Shown: positions 50,557 through 61,069 of the stretch, one piece after another
Position numbering within the stretch: the stretch's first letter is position 1
Layout of the letters: every line of letters begins with the position of its first letter
Assembly: GCA_963695835.1 (NCBI GenBank)
Contig: CAVOHR010000002.1
Coordinates: 62,001-126,000, forward strand
Direction of reading: 5' to 3'
Length of the DNA: 64,000 nucleotides
Source of the DNA: VRUE01 sp963695835
Lineage (GTDB): Bacteria; Actinomycetota; Thermoleophilia; Solirubrobacterales; 70-9
The notes under the pieces: model-generated
Database searches by the model: none
What the model was told of the DNA's origin: nothing
What the model saw: only the letters and a program-made list of their open reading frames with translations
Position numbers and translations under genes: made by a program

Positions 50557-51477
50557 CTACGGTGAACGACGTGCCGGACGGCGACGGCGGCGCGGTTTGC
50601 GGCGCAGCCGCGCCTGACAATCCGAGCAGAAGTAGGTCGAGCGCCCGCCGACGACGATCCGCTTGACCGTCCCCTCGCAGCGCGGGCAGGGCTCGCCCTC
50701 GCGGGTATGGACGAGGAACTCGTCCTGCATGCGGCCGCGCTCACCGCGGCCGTCGCGGTAGTCGTCGATCGAGGCGCCGCCGCCGTCGATTCCCGCTTCC
50801 AGCGCCGCGACGACCGCGTCGCGCAGCGCCTCGAGGTGCTCGGGCCTCATCGAGCCGGCGGGGGAGAGCGGGTGCAGGCGCGCCCGGAACAGCGCCTCGT
50901 CGGCATAGATGTTGCCGATCCCGGCGATCCCCTTCTGGTCGAGCAGGAAGGACTTCAGTGGCGCGTTGCGCCCGGCGGCGATCTCGCCCAGCGCCTCGGG
51001 CGTGAACTCATCGGAGAGCGGCTCGATCCCCAGCCGAGAGGCGAAGTGCGCGTCGAGGTCGGCATCGTCGAGCAGGCGCGCCTCGCCGAACCGTCGCGGA
51101 TCGGTGAACCAGACCTCGCGGCCGTCGTCGAGGACGAAGCGGGCGCGCATGTGCCGCTCCGAGGTCGAGCGCTCGCCCTCGTACAGCCTCATGCCCTCGG
51201 AGGGGTCGATCTTGCCCTCTCCCTCGACCAAGACCAGGTTGCCGGTCATCCGCAGGTGCATGACCAGCGTCTGCCCACCGTCGAGGCCGAGCAGCAGGTA
51301 CTTGCCGCGCCGGCCCAGCCGCTCGATCATGCGTCCCGAGACCGCCGCGCCCAGCTCCTCCGGCGGCACTGGCCGCGACCAGCGCGGGTCGTAGACCTCG
51401 AGCGCCTCGATCCGCCGCCCTTCCAACTCCGGCTCGAGTTGACGGCAAACGGTCTCGACCTCGGGCAGCTCGGGCAC
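50557..51477 (-). CDS. mutM: Formamidopyrimidine-DNA glycosylase
   Basis: Fpg/MutM excises 8-oxoguanine and cleaves the abasic site. The 306-aa protein starts (GTG) MPELPEVETVCRQLEPELEG, with catalytic Pro2, Glu3 and the later Lys in RRGKYLLLG near residue 59. The H2TH region GIAGIGNIYADEALF and the C-terminal zinc finger (CPRCEGTVKRIVVGGRSTYF then CSDCQ) are present. The C-terminal tail is unusually Arg-rich. Start GTG 51477. Confidence 0.95.
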   Translation of the reverse strand: MPELPEVETVCRQLEPELEGRRIEALEVYDPRWSRPVPPEELGAAVSGRMIERLGRRGKYLLLGLDGGQTLVMHLRMTGNLVLVEGEGKIDPSEGMRLYEGERSTSERHMRARFVLDDGREVWFTDPRRFGEARLLDDADLDAHFASRLGIEPLSDEFTPEALGEIAAGRNAPLKSFLLDQKGIAGIGNIYADEALFRARLHPLSPAGSMRPEHLEALRDAVVAALEAGIDGGGASIDDYRDGRGERGRMQDEFLVHTREGEPCPRCEGTVKRIVVGGRSTYFCSDCQARLRRKPRRRRRPARRSP

Positions 51478-51545
51478 GGTCCGGTTCTATCAGCCCAACC
51501 GACCTTTACCCCACCCCAGTGTGGTGAAAGTCGGATGCGTCGCCA

Positions 51546-52493
51546 TCAGCCCTCGGTCGCTCGGGGGTGCGACTCGAAGTAGACCTCTTTGAGGCGCTCG
51601 CCGGAGAGGTGCGTGTACATCTGCGTGGTCGCGATGTCAGCGTGGCCGAGCATCTCCTGCACGGCGCGCAGGTCGCAGCCGCCGGCCAGCAGGTGGGTGG
51701 CGAAGCTGTGGCGCAGCGTGTGCGGGCTCATCTGCCCGGCCAGGCCCGCCTCGCGGGCGTGGCGCTGGACGATCTTGTAGAGGCCCTGGCGGCTGAGCGG
51801 GCCGCCGCGGAAGTTGACGAACAGCTTCGGCTCGTGCCGCTCGCCGACCAGCTTCGGCCGGCCGCCGCGCAGGTAGCCGGAGACCGCCGCGATCGCCTGT
51901 CGTCCGAGCGGCACCAGCCGCTCCTTCGAGCCCTTGCCGCGGGCGCGCAGGACGCCCTCCTGCGTGTCGACGTCGCCCGTCTCCAGCCCGATCGTCTCCG
52001 AGGCGCGCAGCCCGCACGCGTACATCACCTCGAGCAGCGCCCGGTCGCGCAGCGTCGTCGGCTCGCTGCCGCGCGGCGCGGCGAGCAGCTTCTGCACCTC
52101 GGAGTAGTTGAGGACCTGGGGAAGCTTCTTGGCGCGGCGCGGCGCGCTCAGCGCCGCGGTCGGGTCGTCGCCGATCAGCTCGTCGCGGCGCAGGTGCTTG
52201 TAGAAGGAGCGCAGGCAGGCGGTCTTGCGGTGGACGGTCGATGCCGAGCAGGCGGGGCGACCGTTGCCGGTCGCCAGATCGGCGAGGAAGTCGCCGACGT
52301 CGGCGGGCCGGGCCTCGAGCGCGTCGAGGTCGTGGTCGGCGAGGTATTCGCCGTACTGGAGCAGGTCGGTGCGATAGGCGCTCAGGGTGTTGCGCGAGAG
52401 ACCGCGCTCCAGCTCCAGGTAGGAGAGGAAGTCGAGGACGAGGCCCCCGAAGCGGGTCTCGGCGGCGGAGCGGGGCGCGGCGGCGACAGCCAT
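51546..52493 (-). CDS. xerD: Tyrosine recombinase XerD
   Basis: XerD resolves chromosome dimers at dif together with XerC. The 315-aa protein has an N-terminal SAM-like domain (FLSYLELERGLSRNTLSAYR) and a catalytic domain with Arg in YACGLRASETIGLETGD, Lys in GKGSKERLVPLG, SPHTLRHSFATHLLAGG, and final LGHADIATTQMYTHLS with the nucleophilic Tyr. The ATG at 52493 is chosen since the upstream frame is low-complexity. Chromosomal xerD sits near recN and pyrG in mycobacteria too, so it is a housekeeping gene and not the island's integrase. Confidence 0.94.
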   Translation of the reverse strand: MAVAAAPRSAAETRFGGLVLDFLSYLELERGLSRNTLSAYRTDLLQYGEYLADHDLDALEARPADVGDFLADLATGNGRPACSASTVHRKTACLRSFYKHLRRDELIGDDPTAALSAPRRAKKLPQVLNYSEVQKLLAAPRGSEPTTLRDRALLEVMYACGLRASETIGLETGDVDTQEGVLRARGKGSKERLVPLGRQAIAAVSGYLRGGRPKLVGERHEPKLFVNFRGGPLSRQGLYKIVQRHAREAGLAGQMSPHTLRHSFATHLLAGGCDLRAVQEMLGHADIATTQMYTHLSGERLKEVYFESHPRATEG

Positions 52494-52518
52494 GCCCGGT
52501 GGTTCTGCCGCGCCGGCC

Positions 52519-53559
52519 TCACTCCTTGCCGCGCAAGGCGGCACCCGCGGCGAGCGGCGCGGCGAAGAACAGCGGGTCCTCGCCGAGGTCGCGGCCCATC
52601 GTGCGGGTCGGCAGGCCGGCGGCCGCATAGCCGGCGAGGTCAGCGGGCGCTTCGCGCAGCTTGTGCCGCCAGCCCGCCGCCTCCGCGAGCAGGGCCGTCG
52701 CGACCGGCTCGCCGGCCGGCACCGCGACCTCGACCGGGGCGAGCAGCATCCGCATCACGGTCAGCGTGTGGTGGCTGACGATCCGGTGGCGGTCGCGCGG
52801 GTCGGTCGCCGAGAGCCGCGGCGAGAGCAGGGTCGGCAGGCCGAGGGCGAGCGCCGCGTGAGCGTTGTCGAGGGCGGTCATGCCGCCGTGGCCGAGCGCC
52901 GTCTCGGAGCCGATGATGCCCGGTCCGGGACCGACCAGTGCCGCATCCCAGCCGAGCTTGTCGGCGGCGGCGAGGGCGCCGGCGACCGAGAGCGCCTCGC
53001 GCTCGCCGCCGTAGGCCGGCGCCGCCGCGACGTGGCCGCAGAGCAGGCCACGCTCGCGCAGCTCGGCGACGTCGCGGCTCAGCGAGCCCGGCAGGGCGCC
53101 GCCGGCCGTCTGCACGTAGCCGAGCCTCAGGCCCCGCCGCGCCTGCGCGGCGGCCCAGGCGGCCGGCGCGAGGTGGCCGTGCACCGGCAGGACGAGAACC
53201 GGCATCGAACGCTGCTGTTCCGGTGTGCCTTTTCCACCTATACCGGCCGAAAGGAACACTGGAAGCTCTACGGGGGCGACCGGGTGCTGGAGCGAGGTGT
53301 AGTTGAGCTTCATCACGTGCTCGTCACCATCCCCGCCGCCCTCCAGGCCCCGGGTCAGGTTGACGTGGACGACGTCGAAGCCGCCCGAGCCGAGCCCGAG
53401 GTCGAGCGCGGCGACGTTGACGACCACCTCGTCGCCCTCCCGCATCTCGCCGAGCAGGTGCTCGTCGGCCCAGGCGGGTCGCCGCTCGCCGTCGACCTCG
53501 ACCGTGAGCGGGTCGGCCCCGACGACGACGCCCCGCCGCAGCTTCAGGCGCCCGCTCAC
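52519..53559 (-). CDS. DUF3866 family protein
   Basis: A 346-aa protein of the actinobacterial DUF3866 family, with KLRRGVVVGADPLTVEVDGE at the start, MKLNYTSLQHPVAPVE near residue 84, and GLRLGYVQTAGGALPGSLS and GHVAAAPAYGGEREALSVAG in the middle. Function is unknown. The GTG at 53559 overlaps the stop of the peptidase gene (GTGA). Its position between xerD and the M20 peptidase suggests a housekeeping operon. Confidence 0.82.
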   Translation of the reverse strand: MSGRLKLRRGVVVGADPLTVEVDGERRPAWADEHLLGEMREGDEVVVNVAALDLGLGSGGFDVVHVNLTRGLEGGGDGDEHVMKLNYTSLQHPVAPVELPVFLSAGIGGKGTPEQQRSMPVLVLPVHGHLAPAAWAAAQARRGLRLGYVQTAGGALPGSLSRDVAELRERGLLCGHVAAAPAYGGEREALSVAGALAAADKLGWDAALVGPGPGIIGSETALGHGGMTALDNAHAALALGLPTLLSPRLSATDPRDRHRIVSHHTLTVMRMLLAPVEVAVPAGEPVATALLAEAAGWRHKLREAPADLAGYAAAGLPTRTMGRDLGEDPLFFAAPLAAGAALRGKE

Positions 53560-54668
53560 GCCGGGGCGGCGATCGCGGCGAGGATCTGCTCGCAGACCTC
53601 GAGCATCGCGTCGAAGCTGCGAGCCGCGACGTGCTCGTCGGCGGTGTGGACCGCATCGGTCCCGTTGGCGAGCAGGACACAGTCGAATCCGTCCAGGCGC
53701 AGTGCGTTGGCATCGCTTCCGCCGCCGATCCTGACGCGCAGCGGTTCGAGGCCGGCGCCCCGCAGGCCGGCTTCCGCCAGTCCCAGCGCCGGCGAGGAGG
53801 TCGGCACCTCGTAGCCGCGGAACAGCTCCTCGATACGGACATCGACATCGCAGCCGTGCTCGCCGGCGCCCCAGGCGCAGGCCTCGGAGATCGCGGCCGC
53901 CACCTCGCCGGCGTGGTTGACGTCGAGGCTGCGGGCCTCGGCCTGGACAAAGCAATGACCCGGGACGACGTTGCCCGAGGTGCCGCCGGAGATCAATCCG
54001 ACGTTGGCGGTGGTCTCGGGGTCGAGCCGGCCCAGCTCCATGCGGGCGATCGAGGTCGCCGCGGCCGCGATCGCGCTGTTGCCGTCCTCCGGGCGCACGC
54101 CGGCATGCGCCTCGACGCCGTGGAAGTCCGCCAGGATCTTCTGCTGGGTGGGCGTGGCGACCACCACCTCTCCCACCGGCCCGGCGTGGTCGAGGACGAA
54201 GCCGACCTGCGAGCGAAGCTGCGAGATGTCGAAGGCCTTGGCGCCACGCAGCCCCTGCTCCTCGGCGACGGTCAGCAGCAGCTCGATCCCGATCGGCGGC
54301 GGCTCCTCCGCGTGCCGCGCGACCAGCTCGATGAAGACCGCGACCGCCGCCTTGTTGTCGGCGCCGAGGATCGTCTCGCCGCGGCTGCGGAAGACGCCTT
54401 CGTCCTCGACCACCTCGATCTGCCCCCGGTGCGGCACGGTGTCGATGTGGGCGCAGAACATCGCCCAGCGGTCGTCGCGGCCGGGTAGCCGGGCGAGGAT
54501 GTTGCCGGCGCCCGCTTCGGCCGGCCCGGCGGCGCCGTCCTCGCTCACCTCGAGCCCCAGCGCCCGCAGCTCGGCGGCGATCGTGTCGGCGACCTCGCGC
54601 TCCTCGCCGGTCGGGCTGCGGATCTCGCAGAGCCGGACGAAGGTCTCGTACATGGCGGGCCGAGACAT
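53556..54668 (-). CDS. M20-family peptidase (peptidase T-like)
   Basis: The 370-aa zinc peptidase has FCAHIDTVPHRGQIE with the first ligand His near residue 72, TILGADNKAAVAVFIELVAR with the bridging Asp near 103, TVAEEQGLRGAKAF with the catalytic Glu pair near 132, FVLDHAGPVGEV, and HTADEHVAARS with the last His near 339. This fits tripeptidase T or a related aminopeptidase. ATG 54668 (or Met 54653) is the start. It is coupled to the DUF3866 gene downstream. Confidence 0.87.
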   Translation of the reverse strand: MSRPAMYETFVRLCEIRSPTGEEREVADTIAAELRALGLEVSEDGAAGPAEAGAGNILARLPGRDDRWAMFCAHIDTVPHRGQIEVVEDEGVFRSRGETILGADNKAAVAVFIELVARHAEEPPPIGIELLLTVAEEQGLRGAKAFDISQLRSQVGFVLDHAGPVGEVVVATPTQQKILADFHGVEAHAGVRPEDGNSAIAAAATSIARMELGRLDPETTANVGLISGGTSGNVVPGHCFVQAEARSLDVNHAGEVAAAISEACAWGAGEHGCDVDVRIEELFRGYEVPTSSPALGLAEAGLRGAGLEPLRVRIGGGSDANALRLDGFDCVLLANGTDAVHTADEHVAARSFDAMLEVCEQILAAIAAPA

Positions 54669-54728
54669 CGCTATGCGGCGTCCTCGGTCGCTTGCGTGCA
54701 GAGCACGCGGCGCTCCCTGCGTCCTTGC

Positions 54729-56410
<1,682 letters not shown>

Positions 56411-56414
<4 letters not shown>

Positions 56415-57247
56415 TCTCTGCCGAGCGAGTCTAACCAGCGCAAGGGCGGAACCGACTCGATCGAGCGCGAAATAGATCGCAACTCGCCGTAAACGGTGAG
56501 CGCGGCGACCAGCGCCAGGGCGACCAGGCGCCCCGTCCCGCCCAGCGTCGTCAGCAGCCAGACGCCGCCGATCGCCCCGACCAGGTTGGCGCCGGTGTCG
56601 CCGAGCATCGCCCGCTCGCGCAGGGTGAAGGCGGCGCCGACCAGGACCGGCCCGGCGAAGATCCCGAGCAGCTCCAGCGGCGCCAGGGTCCAGGCGCCGA
56701 GGCAGAGGCCGGCGCCGAGCAGCGCCAGTCCCTTCTCCACCCGGCCGGGCCGCAGGTCGAGCAGGTTGAAGGCGTTGGTGGCGAGGATCAAGAGCGCCAC
56801 GTCGGCCAGGTAGCGCCACGATTCGAGGCCGCGGCCGGAGACGACGTATGCGGCCAGCGCCAGCGCCCCGATCGCCTTGATCGCGCCGGTCGAGAGCCGG
56901 CCCTCGCGCAGCGCCCGCCCGTGGCCACGCCAGCCGCGCGGCGTGCCGTGCGCCTCGCCCCGCCCCAGCGAGTCGTCGAGGAAGCCGAGGAAGGCGACGC
57001 CGATCACGTAGGGCAGCCAGCGGCGCAGTTCGGGGTCGAGCAGTTCGAGGCTCGCGCGGTCGTCGAGGAAGGCGAGCGGGGCGAGCGCGACCAGCGCCGC
57101 GGTCGCCAGCACCGCGCCGAGCGGGAAGGCGAGCAGGGCGCCGCGGTAGTTCTCGCGGGCGAGGCCGGCGTCGAGCAGGCCGCGCACCCCGGCGGGGACG
57201 ACGAACAGAGCCACCGCGATCCCCACCGGGAAGCCGATCCAGGTCAT
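56411..57247 (-). CDS. Glycosyltransferase family 4 / MraY-WecA-type phosphotransferase-like membrane protein
   Basis: A 278-aa membrane protein with about eight hydrophobic segments. Motifs of the polyprenyl-phosphate GlcNAc-1-phosphate transferase superfamily: GVAFLGFLDDSLGRGEAHGT (Asp-Asp near residue 87), ATNAFNLLDLRPGRVEKGL (N-x-x-N-L-L-D near 157) and AMLGDTGANLVGAIGG near 215. Its location between pyrG and the MctB-like gene recurs in this lineage to my knowledge. Substrate uncertain. Confidence 0.75.
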
Positions 57248-58110
57248 CGGTGCGGCGCCAGCAGGTCCGGCAGCAGGCGGTCGGCGCTTCCCTTGATGCC
57301 GAAGCTGCCCTCGGCGCCGAGCAGCGCGAAGACGGTCGCCAGCCGCCCGGCGACGAGGTCGACGTCGTCGACGCTGGCGAGGTCGTTGCCGTTGAAGAAG
57401 GAGATCGAGGACGGCTCGGCGGCCGAGCTCTCGACCCCGACCGCGGGCGTGTGGGTGGCGACGATGCCGCTCGTCAGCCCCGACTCGATCCGCCCCGCGG
57501 TGGACCGCTGCAGCGGTCCCATGTCCGGCGGCTGGTCGCGGACGACGATCACCCCGTCGAGAGCGCCGAAGTTGCCGCTGGCGCGCGAGAAGAGATGGCT
57601 GCGGACCCGCTCCAGCAGCGTCCCGCCGCGGACCAGCTGGCGCCCGACGCCGACCGCGAAGCCGGTCTGCTGATCCGGGTTGCGGGCGATCTGCGCGAAG
57701 CGGGTCTTCGCCAGGTCGCCTGCCAGGCCGCGGGTGTCGACCGGCTCGCGCACCACGCCGACGCCGACCAGGCGCGCCCCGGTCGGCCCGAGCGCCTCGT
57801 CGATCGCCGCCGAGACGTCGTCCGGCAGGCCGCCGAGAGCGACCAGGCCGATCCGCCGGCCGCGCAGCTGGTCGCGCACCAGGACCGGGTAGACCGCGCT
57901 GGAGAACTCGTCGGCGCGGCCCAGTTCGCCGCTCAGCTCGCCGGCCCGCGCGCGAGCGTCCTGGAGGTTGCCGGTGAGGCTCTGCTCGAGGTCCCGGCGG
58001 GTGTTGGTCAGCGTGTCGCCGCCGAACTCGGCGCCGATCAGGATGCCGATCGCGAGGGCGAGGAAGACCGCGATCAGCGAGGTCGCGTGGTAGCGCGCGC
58101 TGTAACCCAT
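57244..58110 (-). CDS. Copper transporter/MctB-like protein
   Basis: The 288-aa protein begins MGYSARYHATSLIAVFLALA, a short cytosolic stretch and one membrane helix, then a coiled coil (TNTRRDLEQSLTGNLQDARA) and a large outside domain, the arrangement of mycobacterial MctB (Rv1698), which is linked to copper efflux or outer-membrane function. Position between pyrG and steA also matches Mtb. No channel motif is visible, so function is by analogy. Confidence 0.8.
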   Translation of the reverse strand: MGYSARYHATSLIAVFLALAIGILIGAEFGGDTLTNTRRDLEQSLTGNLQDARARAGELSGELGRADEFSSAVYPVLVRDQLRGRRIGLVALGGLPDDVSAAIDEALGPTGARLVGVGVVREPVDTRGLAGDLAKTRFAQIARNPDQQTGFAVGVGRQLVRGGTLLERVRSHLFSRASGNFGALDGVIVVRDQPPDMGPLQRSTAGRIESGLTSGIVATHTPAVGVESSAAEPSSISFFNGNDLASVDDVDLVAGRLATVFALLGAEGSFGIKGSADRLLPDLLAPHR

Positions 58111-58122
58111 CGGCGGGGGAGG

Positions 58123-59310
58123 CTAGAGGCCGAGCCAGATCTTGACCTTCAGCCAGACCAGCTGGAAGAGGTCGTTGAGGGCCGGCGAGGTGATCACGAC
58201 GATCGCCAGCAGGATCGCGAAGGCGACCAGGAAGAGGGCGACGGGGGCGACGGTCGAGGGCGGGTTGTAGAGGCGGCAGACGCCCTTCGCGTCGACCAGC
58301 TTCTCGCCGATCCGCAGCCGCGTGAGGAAGGTCGAGGACATGCCGCCGCGGTTGCGGTCGAGGAACTCGATCAGGTTGAAGTGGGCGCCGACGCTGACGA
58401 TCAGGTCCGCCCCCTTCTCGTAGGACATCAGCATCGCCACGTCCTCGCTGGTCCCGGCGGCGGGGACGATCGTGTGCTCCAGGCCCAGCTCGAGCAGCCG
58501 CTCGCGCCCGGGCGCGCGCCCGTCGGGGTAGGCGTGGACGATCAGCTCGGCGCCGCAGCGCAGCGCCTCGTCGCCGGCGGAGTCCATGTCGCCGAGGATC
58601 ACGTCGGGCTTGAGGCCGGCTTCGAGGCAGCCGTTCGCCCCGCCGTCGACGGCGACGACTACCGGCCGCACGTCGCGGATGTAGGCGCGCAGCGCCTTCA
58701 GGTCGCGGCGGTGGCGCTCGCCGCGGACGACGATCAGCACCTGGCGGTCGCGGAACGAGGTCCGGGTCGGCGGGAACTCGACGCTGCCGGTCAGCAGGTC
58801 GGCCTCCTGGCGGACGTGGGCGACCGTGTTCTCGGCGAACTCGGCGAGCGCCTCGTCGACCCGCTCGCGCTGCTGCTCGAAGCGCCGTTCCAGCTCCTCG
58901 GCGTCGAGCAGGCGGCCGCGCAGCAGCTCGCGCTCGCCGGCGCCGACCGCGCCGCCGCGGATCGTCAGCGCCTCGCCCTCGGCGAGCAGCTCGAAGGGAT
59001 CGGCGTCGACCGCGTCGATCAGGGTCACGCCCGCACGCACCAGCAGCAGCGGCCCGGCGTTCGGGTAGCGCCCGTCGGTCGACGGCGAGGCGTTGAGGAC
59101 GACCCGGACGCCGGTCGCGATCAGCTCCTCGGCGGCGATGCGATCGATGTTGACGTGGTCGATCACGGCGACGTCGCCGGGCCGCAGGCGCTTGACCAGG
59201 TCCTTGGTGCGGCGGCCGAGCCGGGCGCTGCCGTGGATCGCCTCATCCGCAGCCACCCCGTTGCGGCGCGACAGCAGCGCAGGGAGGCGGAGGCGACTGG
59301 CGGTAGCCAC
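58123..59310 (-). CDS. steA: SteA-like putative cytokinetic ring protein
   Basis: The 395-aa protein has a thiamine-pyrophosphokinase-like fold (VVAVDGGANGCLEAGLKPDV then ILGDMDSAGDEAL near residues 218-250) and one C-terminal membrane helix (VALFLVAFAILLAIVVITSP near 363). This build and the position between recN and mctB are those of actinobacterial SteA, described in corynebacteria as a cell-division protein with SteB. The start is GTG 59310. Confidence 0.82.
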   Translation of the reverse strand: MATASRLRLPALLSRRNGVAADEAIHGSARLGRRTKDLVKRLRPGDVAVIDHVNIDRIAAEELIATGVRVVLNASPSTDGRYPNAGPLLLVRAGVTLIDAVDADPFELLAEGEALTIRGGAVGAGERELLRGRLLDAEELERRFEQQRERVDEALAEFAENTVAHVRQEADLLTGSVEFPPTRTSFRDRQVLIVVRGERHRRDLKALRAYIRDVRPVVVAVDGGANGCLEAGLKPDVILGDMDSAGDEALRCGAELIVHAYPDGRAPGRERLLELGLEHTIVPAAGTSEDVAMLMSYEKGADLIVSVGAHFNLIEFLDRNRGGMSSTFLTRLRIGEKLVDAKGVCRLYNPPSTVAPVALFLVAFAILLAIVVITSPALNDLFQLVWLKVKIWLGL

Positions 59311-59350
59311 CCGCTCAGGTTAACCGCTCTGCAGGGCGGCGCCGGCCGTC

Positions 59351-61034
59351 TCAGGCCGCGGCGAGCAGCTCGCGGGCGTGGCGGGTGGCCGCCTCGTCGG
59401 AGCTCTCGCCGCCGAGCATGCGGCGGATCTCCTCGACCACGCCTTCGCCGTCGAGGCGCTGCACGGTCGCCGCCGCCGGCTCGGCGCCGAGGTCCTTCTC
59501 GAGCCGGAAGTGGGTCGGGGCGAGCGAGGCGACCTGCGGCAGGTGGGTGATGCAGAGGACCTGGCGGCCCTCGCCGAGCGCCCGCAGCCGCTCGCCGACC
59601 ACCCGGGCGGTCTTGCCGCCGATCCCGGCGTCGATCTCGTCGAAGACCAGGGTGCCCGCCCCGGCCCCCGCGCCGAGGCCGGTCAGCGCCAGCATCACCC
59701 GCGAGAGCTCGCCGCCCGAGGCGGCGTCGCGCAGCGGCGCCGGCTCGATCCCGGGGTTGGGCGAGAGGCGCAGCTCGACGCTCTCGGAGCCGTTCGGACC
59801 GAAGCCGCCGGGGTGCGGCTCCAGCACCACCTCCAGCTCGGCGCCCGGCATCGCCAGCCGCTCCAGCTCCCCGGCGACCCGCTCGCGCAGGGGGCCGGCG
59901 GCATCGGCGCGGCCCTTCGCAGAGCCGATCGCCCAGCCCGGCGCGGCTCGCTTCGGCCTCGGCCAGCGCCGCCTCGGCCTCCGCCCCGCGCTCCTCCGCC
60001 CCGGCCAGCCGCTCGATCTCCGCGCGGCAGCGCTCGGCGTGGGCGAGCACCGACTCGACGCTGCCGCCGTGCTTGCGCTTCAGCCGCTCGACCGCCTCGA
60101 GCCGCTCCTCGACCGCGGCGAGCCGCGCCGGGTCGGCCTCGATCCCCTCCAGGTAGCCGCGCAGCTCGCCGGCCAGGTCGCCCAGCTCGACCGCGAGGCC
60201 GCCGAGCCGATCGCCGATCGCGTCCAGCTCCGGGTCGATCCCGGCGGCGCCCCGCAGCAGCGCCTCGGCCTGGGCCAGCGCGCTCGCCGCGCCGCCGCCG
60301 TCCTCCTCGGCACCGACCGCGCTCGCCCGCGCGGCGGCGGCGGCTTCGCGCAGGCCCTCGGCGTGGCGCAGCCGCTCGCGCTCGGCGTCCAGCCCGGCCT
60401 CCTCGGCCGGGTCGGGCGCCACCTGCTCGATCTCCGCCAGCTCGTAGCGGTAGAGGTCGAGGTCGCGCTCGCGCGAGCCGTCGCGCTCGCGCAGCTCGGC
60501 CAGCTCCGCCTCCAACCGGCCGCACTCGCGGTGGGCCTCGCGGTAGCGGTCGCGCAGCTCCAGGTGCTCGGCCCCGGCGAAGCCGTCGAGCACCTCCATC
60601 TGGGCCGAGGAGATCGTCAGCTTGCGGTGCTCGTGCTGGCCGTAGAAGGCGAGCAGGCGACCGCCGAGCAGCTTCAGCTCGGCGGCGCTCGCGGCGCGGC
60701 CGGCGAGGAAGGCGGCGGTGCGGCCGGAGGCGGAGACGCGGCGGCCGAGGACGATCTCCTCGGCCTCCTCGGGCAGGCGCGCGGCGACCTCCGCCAGCTC
60801 AGGCTCCTCCAGCAGCCCGGCCGGCAGGTCGAAGACGCCCTCCACCCAGGCCTCCCCGGCCCCCGGCCGGACGATCTGCGGCCGCGCCTTGCCGCCCATC
60901 AGCAGGTCGAGCGAGTGGGCGAGCACCGTCTTCCCCGCGCCGGTCTCGCCGGTGATCGCGTTCAGCCCCTCGCCGAGCCGCAGCTCGGCCTGCTCGATCA
61001 GCAGCAGGTTCTCGATCCGAAGCTCACGGAGCAC
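59351..61034 (-). CDS. recN: DNA repair protein RecN, with one frameshift
   Basis: RecN is an SMC-like ATPase for double-strand-break repair. The N-terminal part (in frame from ATG 61034) has MLRELRIENLLLIEQAELRL, Walker A NAITGETGAGKTVLAHSLDL near residue 30, and long coiled coils. The C-terminal part is in another frame (59351-59851) with DAASGGELSRVMLALTG and LVFDEIDAGIGGKTARVVG (signature and Walker B). One surplus base, for example in the CCC at 59913-59915, accounts for the shift. The length 1,684 bp is one base over a codon multiple. In a core repair gene this is probably an assembly error. Confidence 0.88.
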
Positions 61035-61069
61035 ACGCTCCTTCTAGCACCTGGCGCGGCGGGTGGCGG

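Noticed and set aside
51500..51533. Hairpin between xerD and mutM as a terminator
   Set aside because: The stem is broken by bulges and no U tract follows on either strand.
51546..52493. XerD as the integrase of the island
   Set aside because: It lies in a conserved core operon near pyrG and recN, as in mycobacteria, and not beside the repeats.
59351..61034. Programmed ribosomal frameshift in recN
   Set aside because: No slippery heptamer or downstream structure is evident and recN is not known to need one; an indel is simpler.
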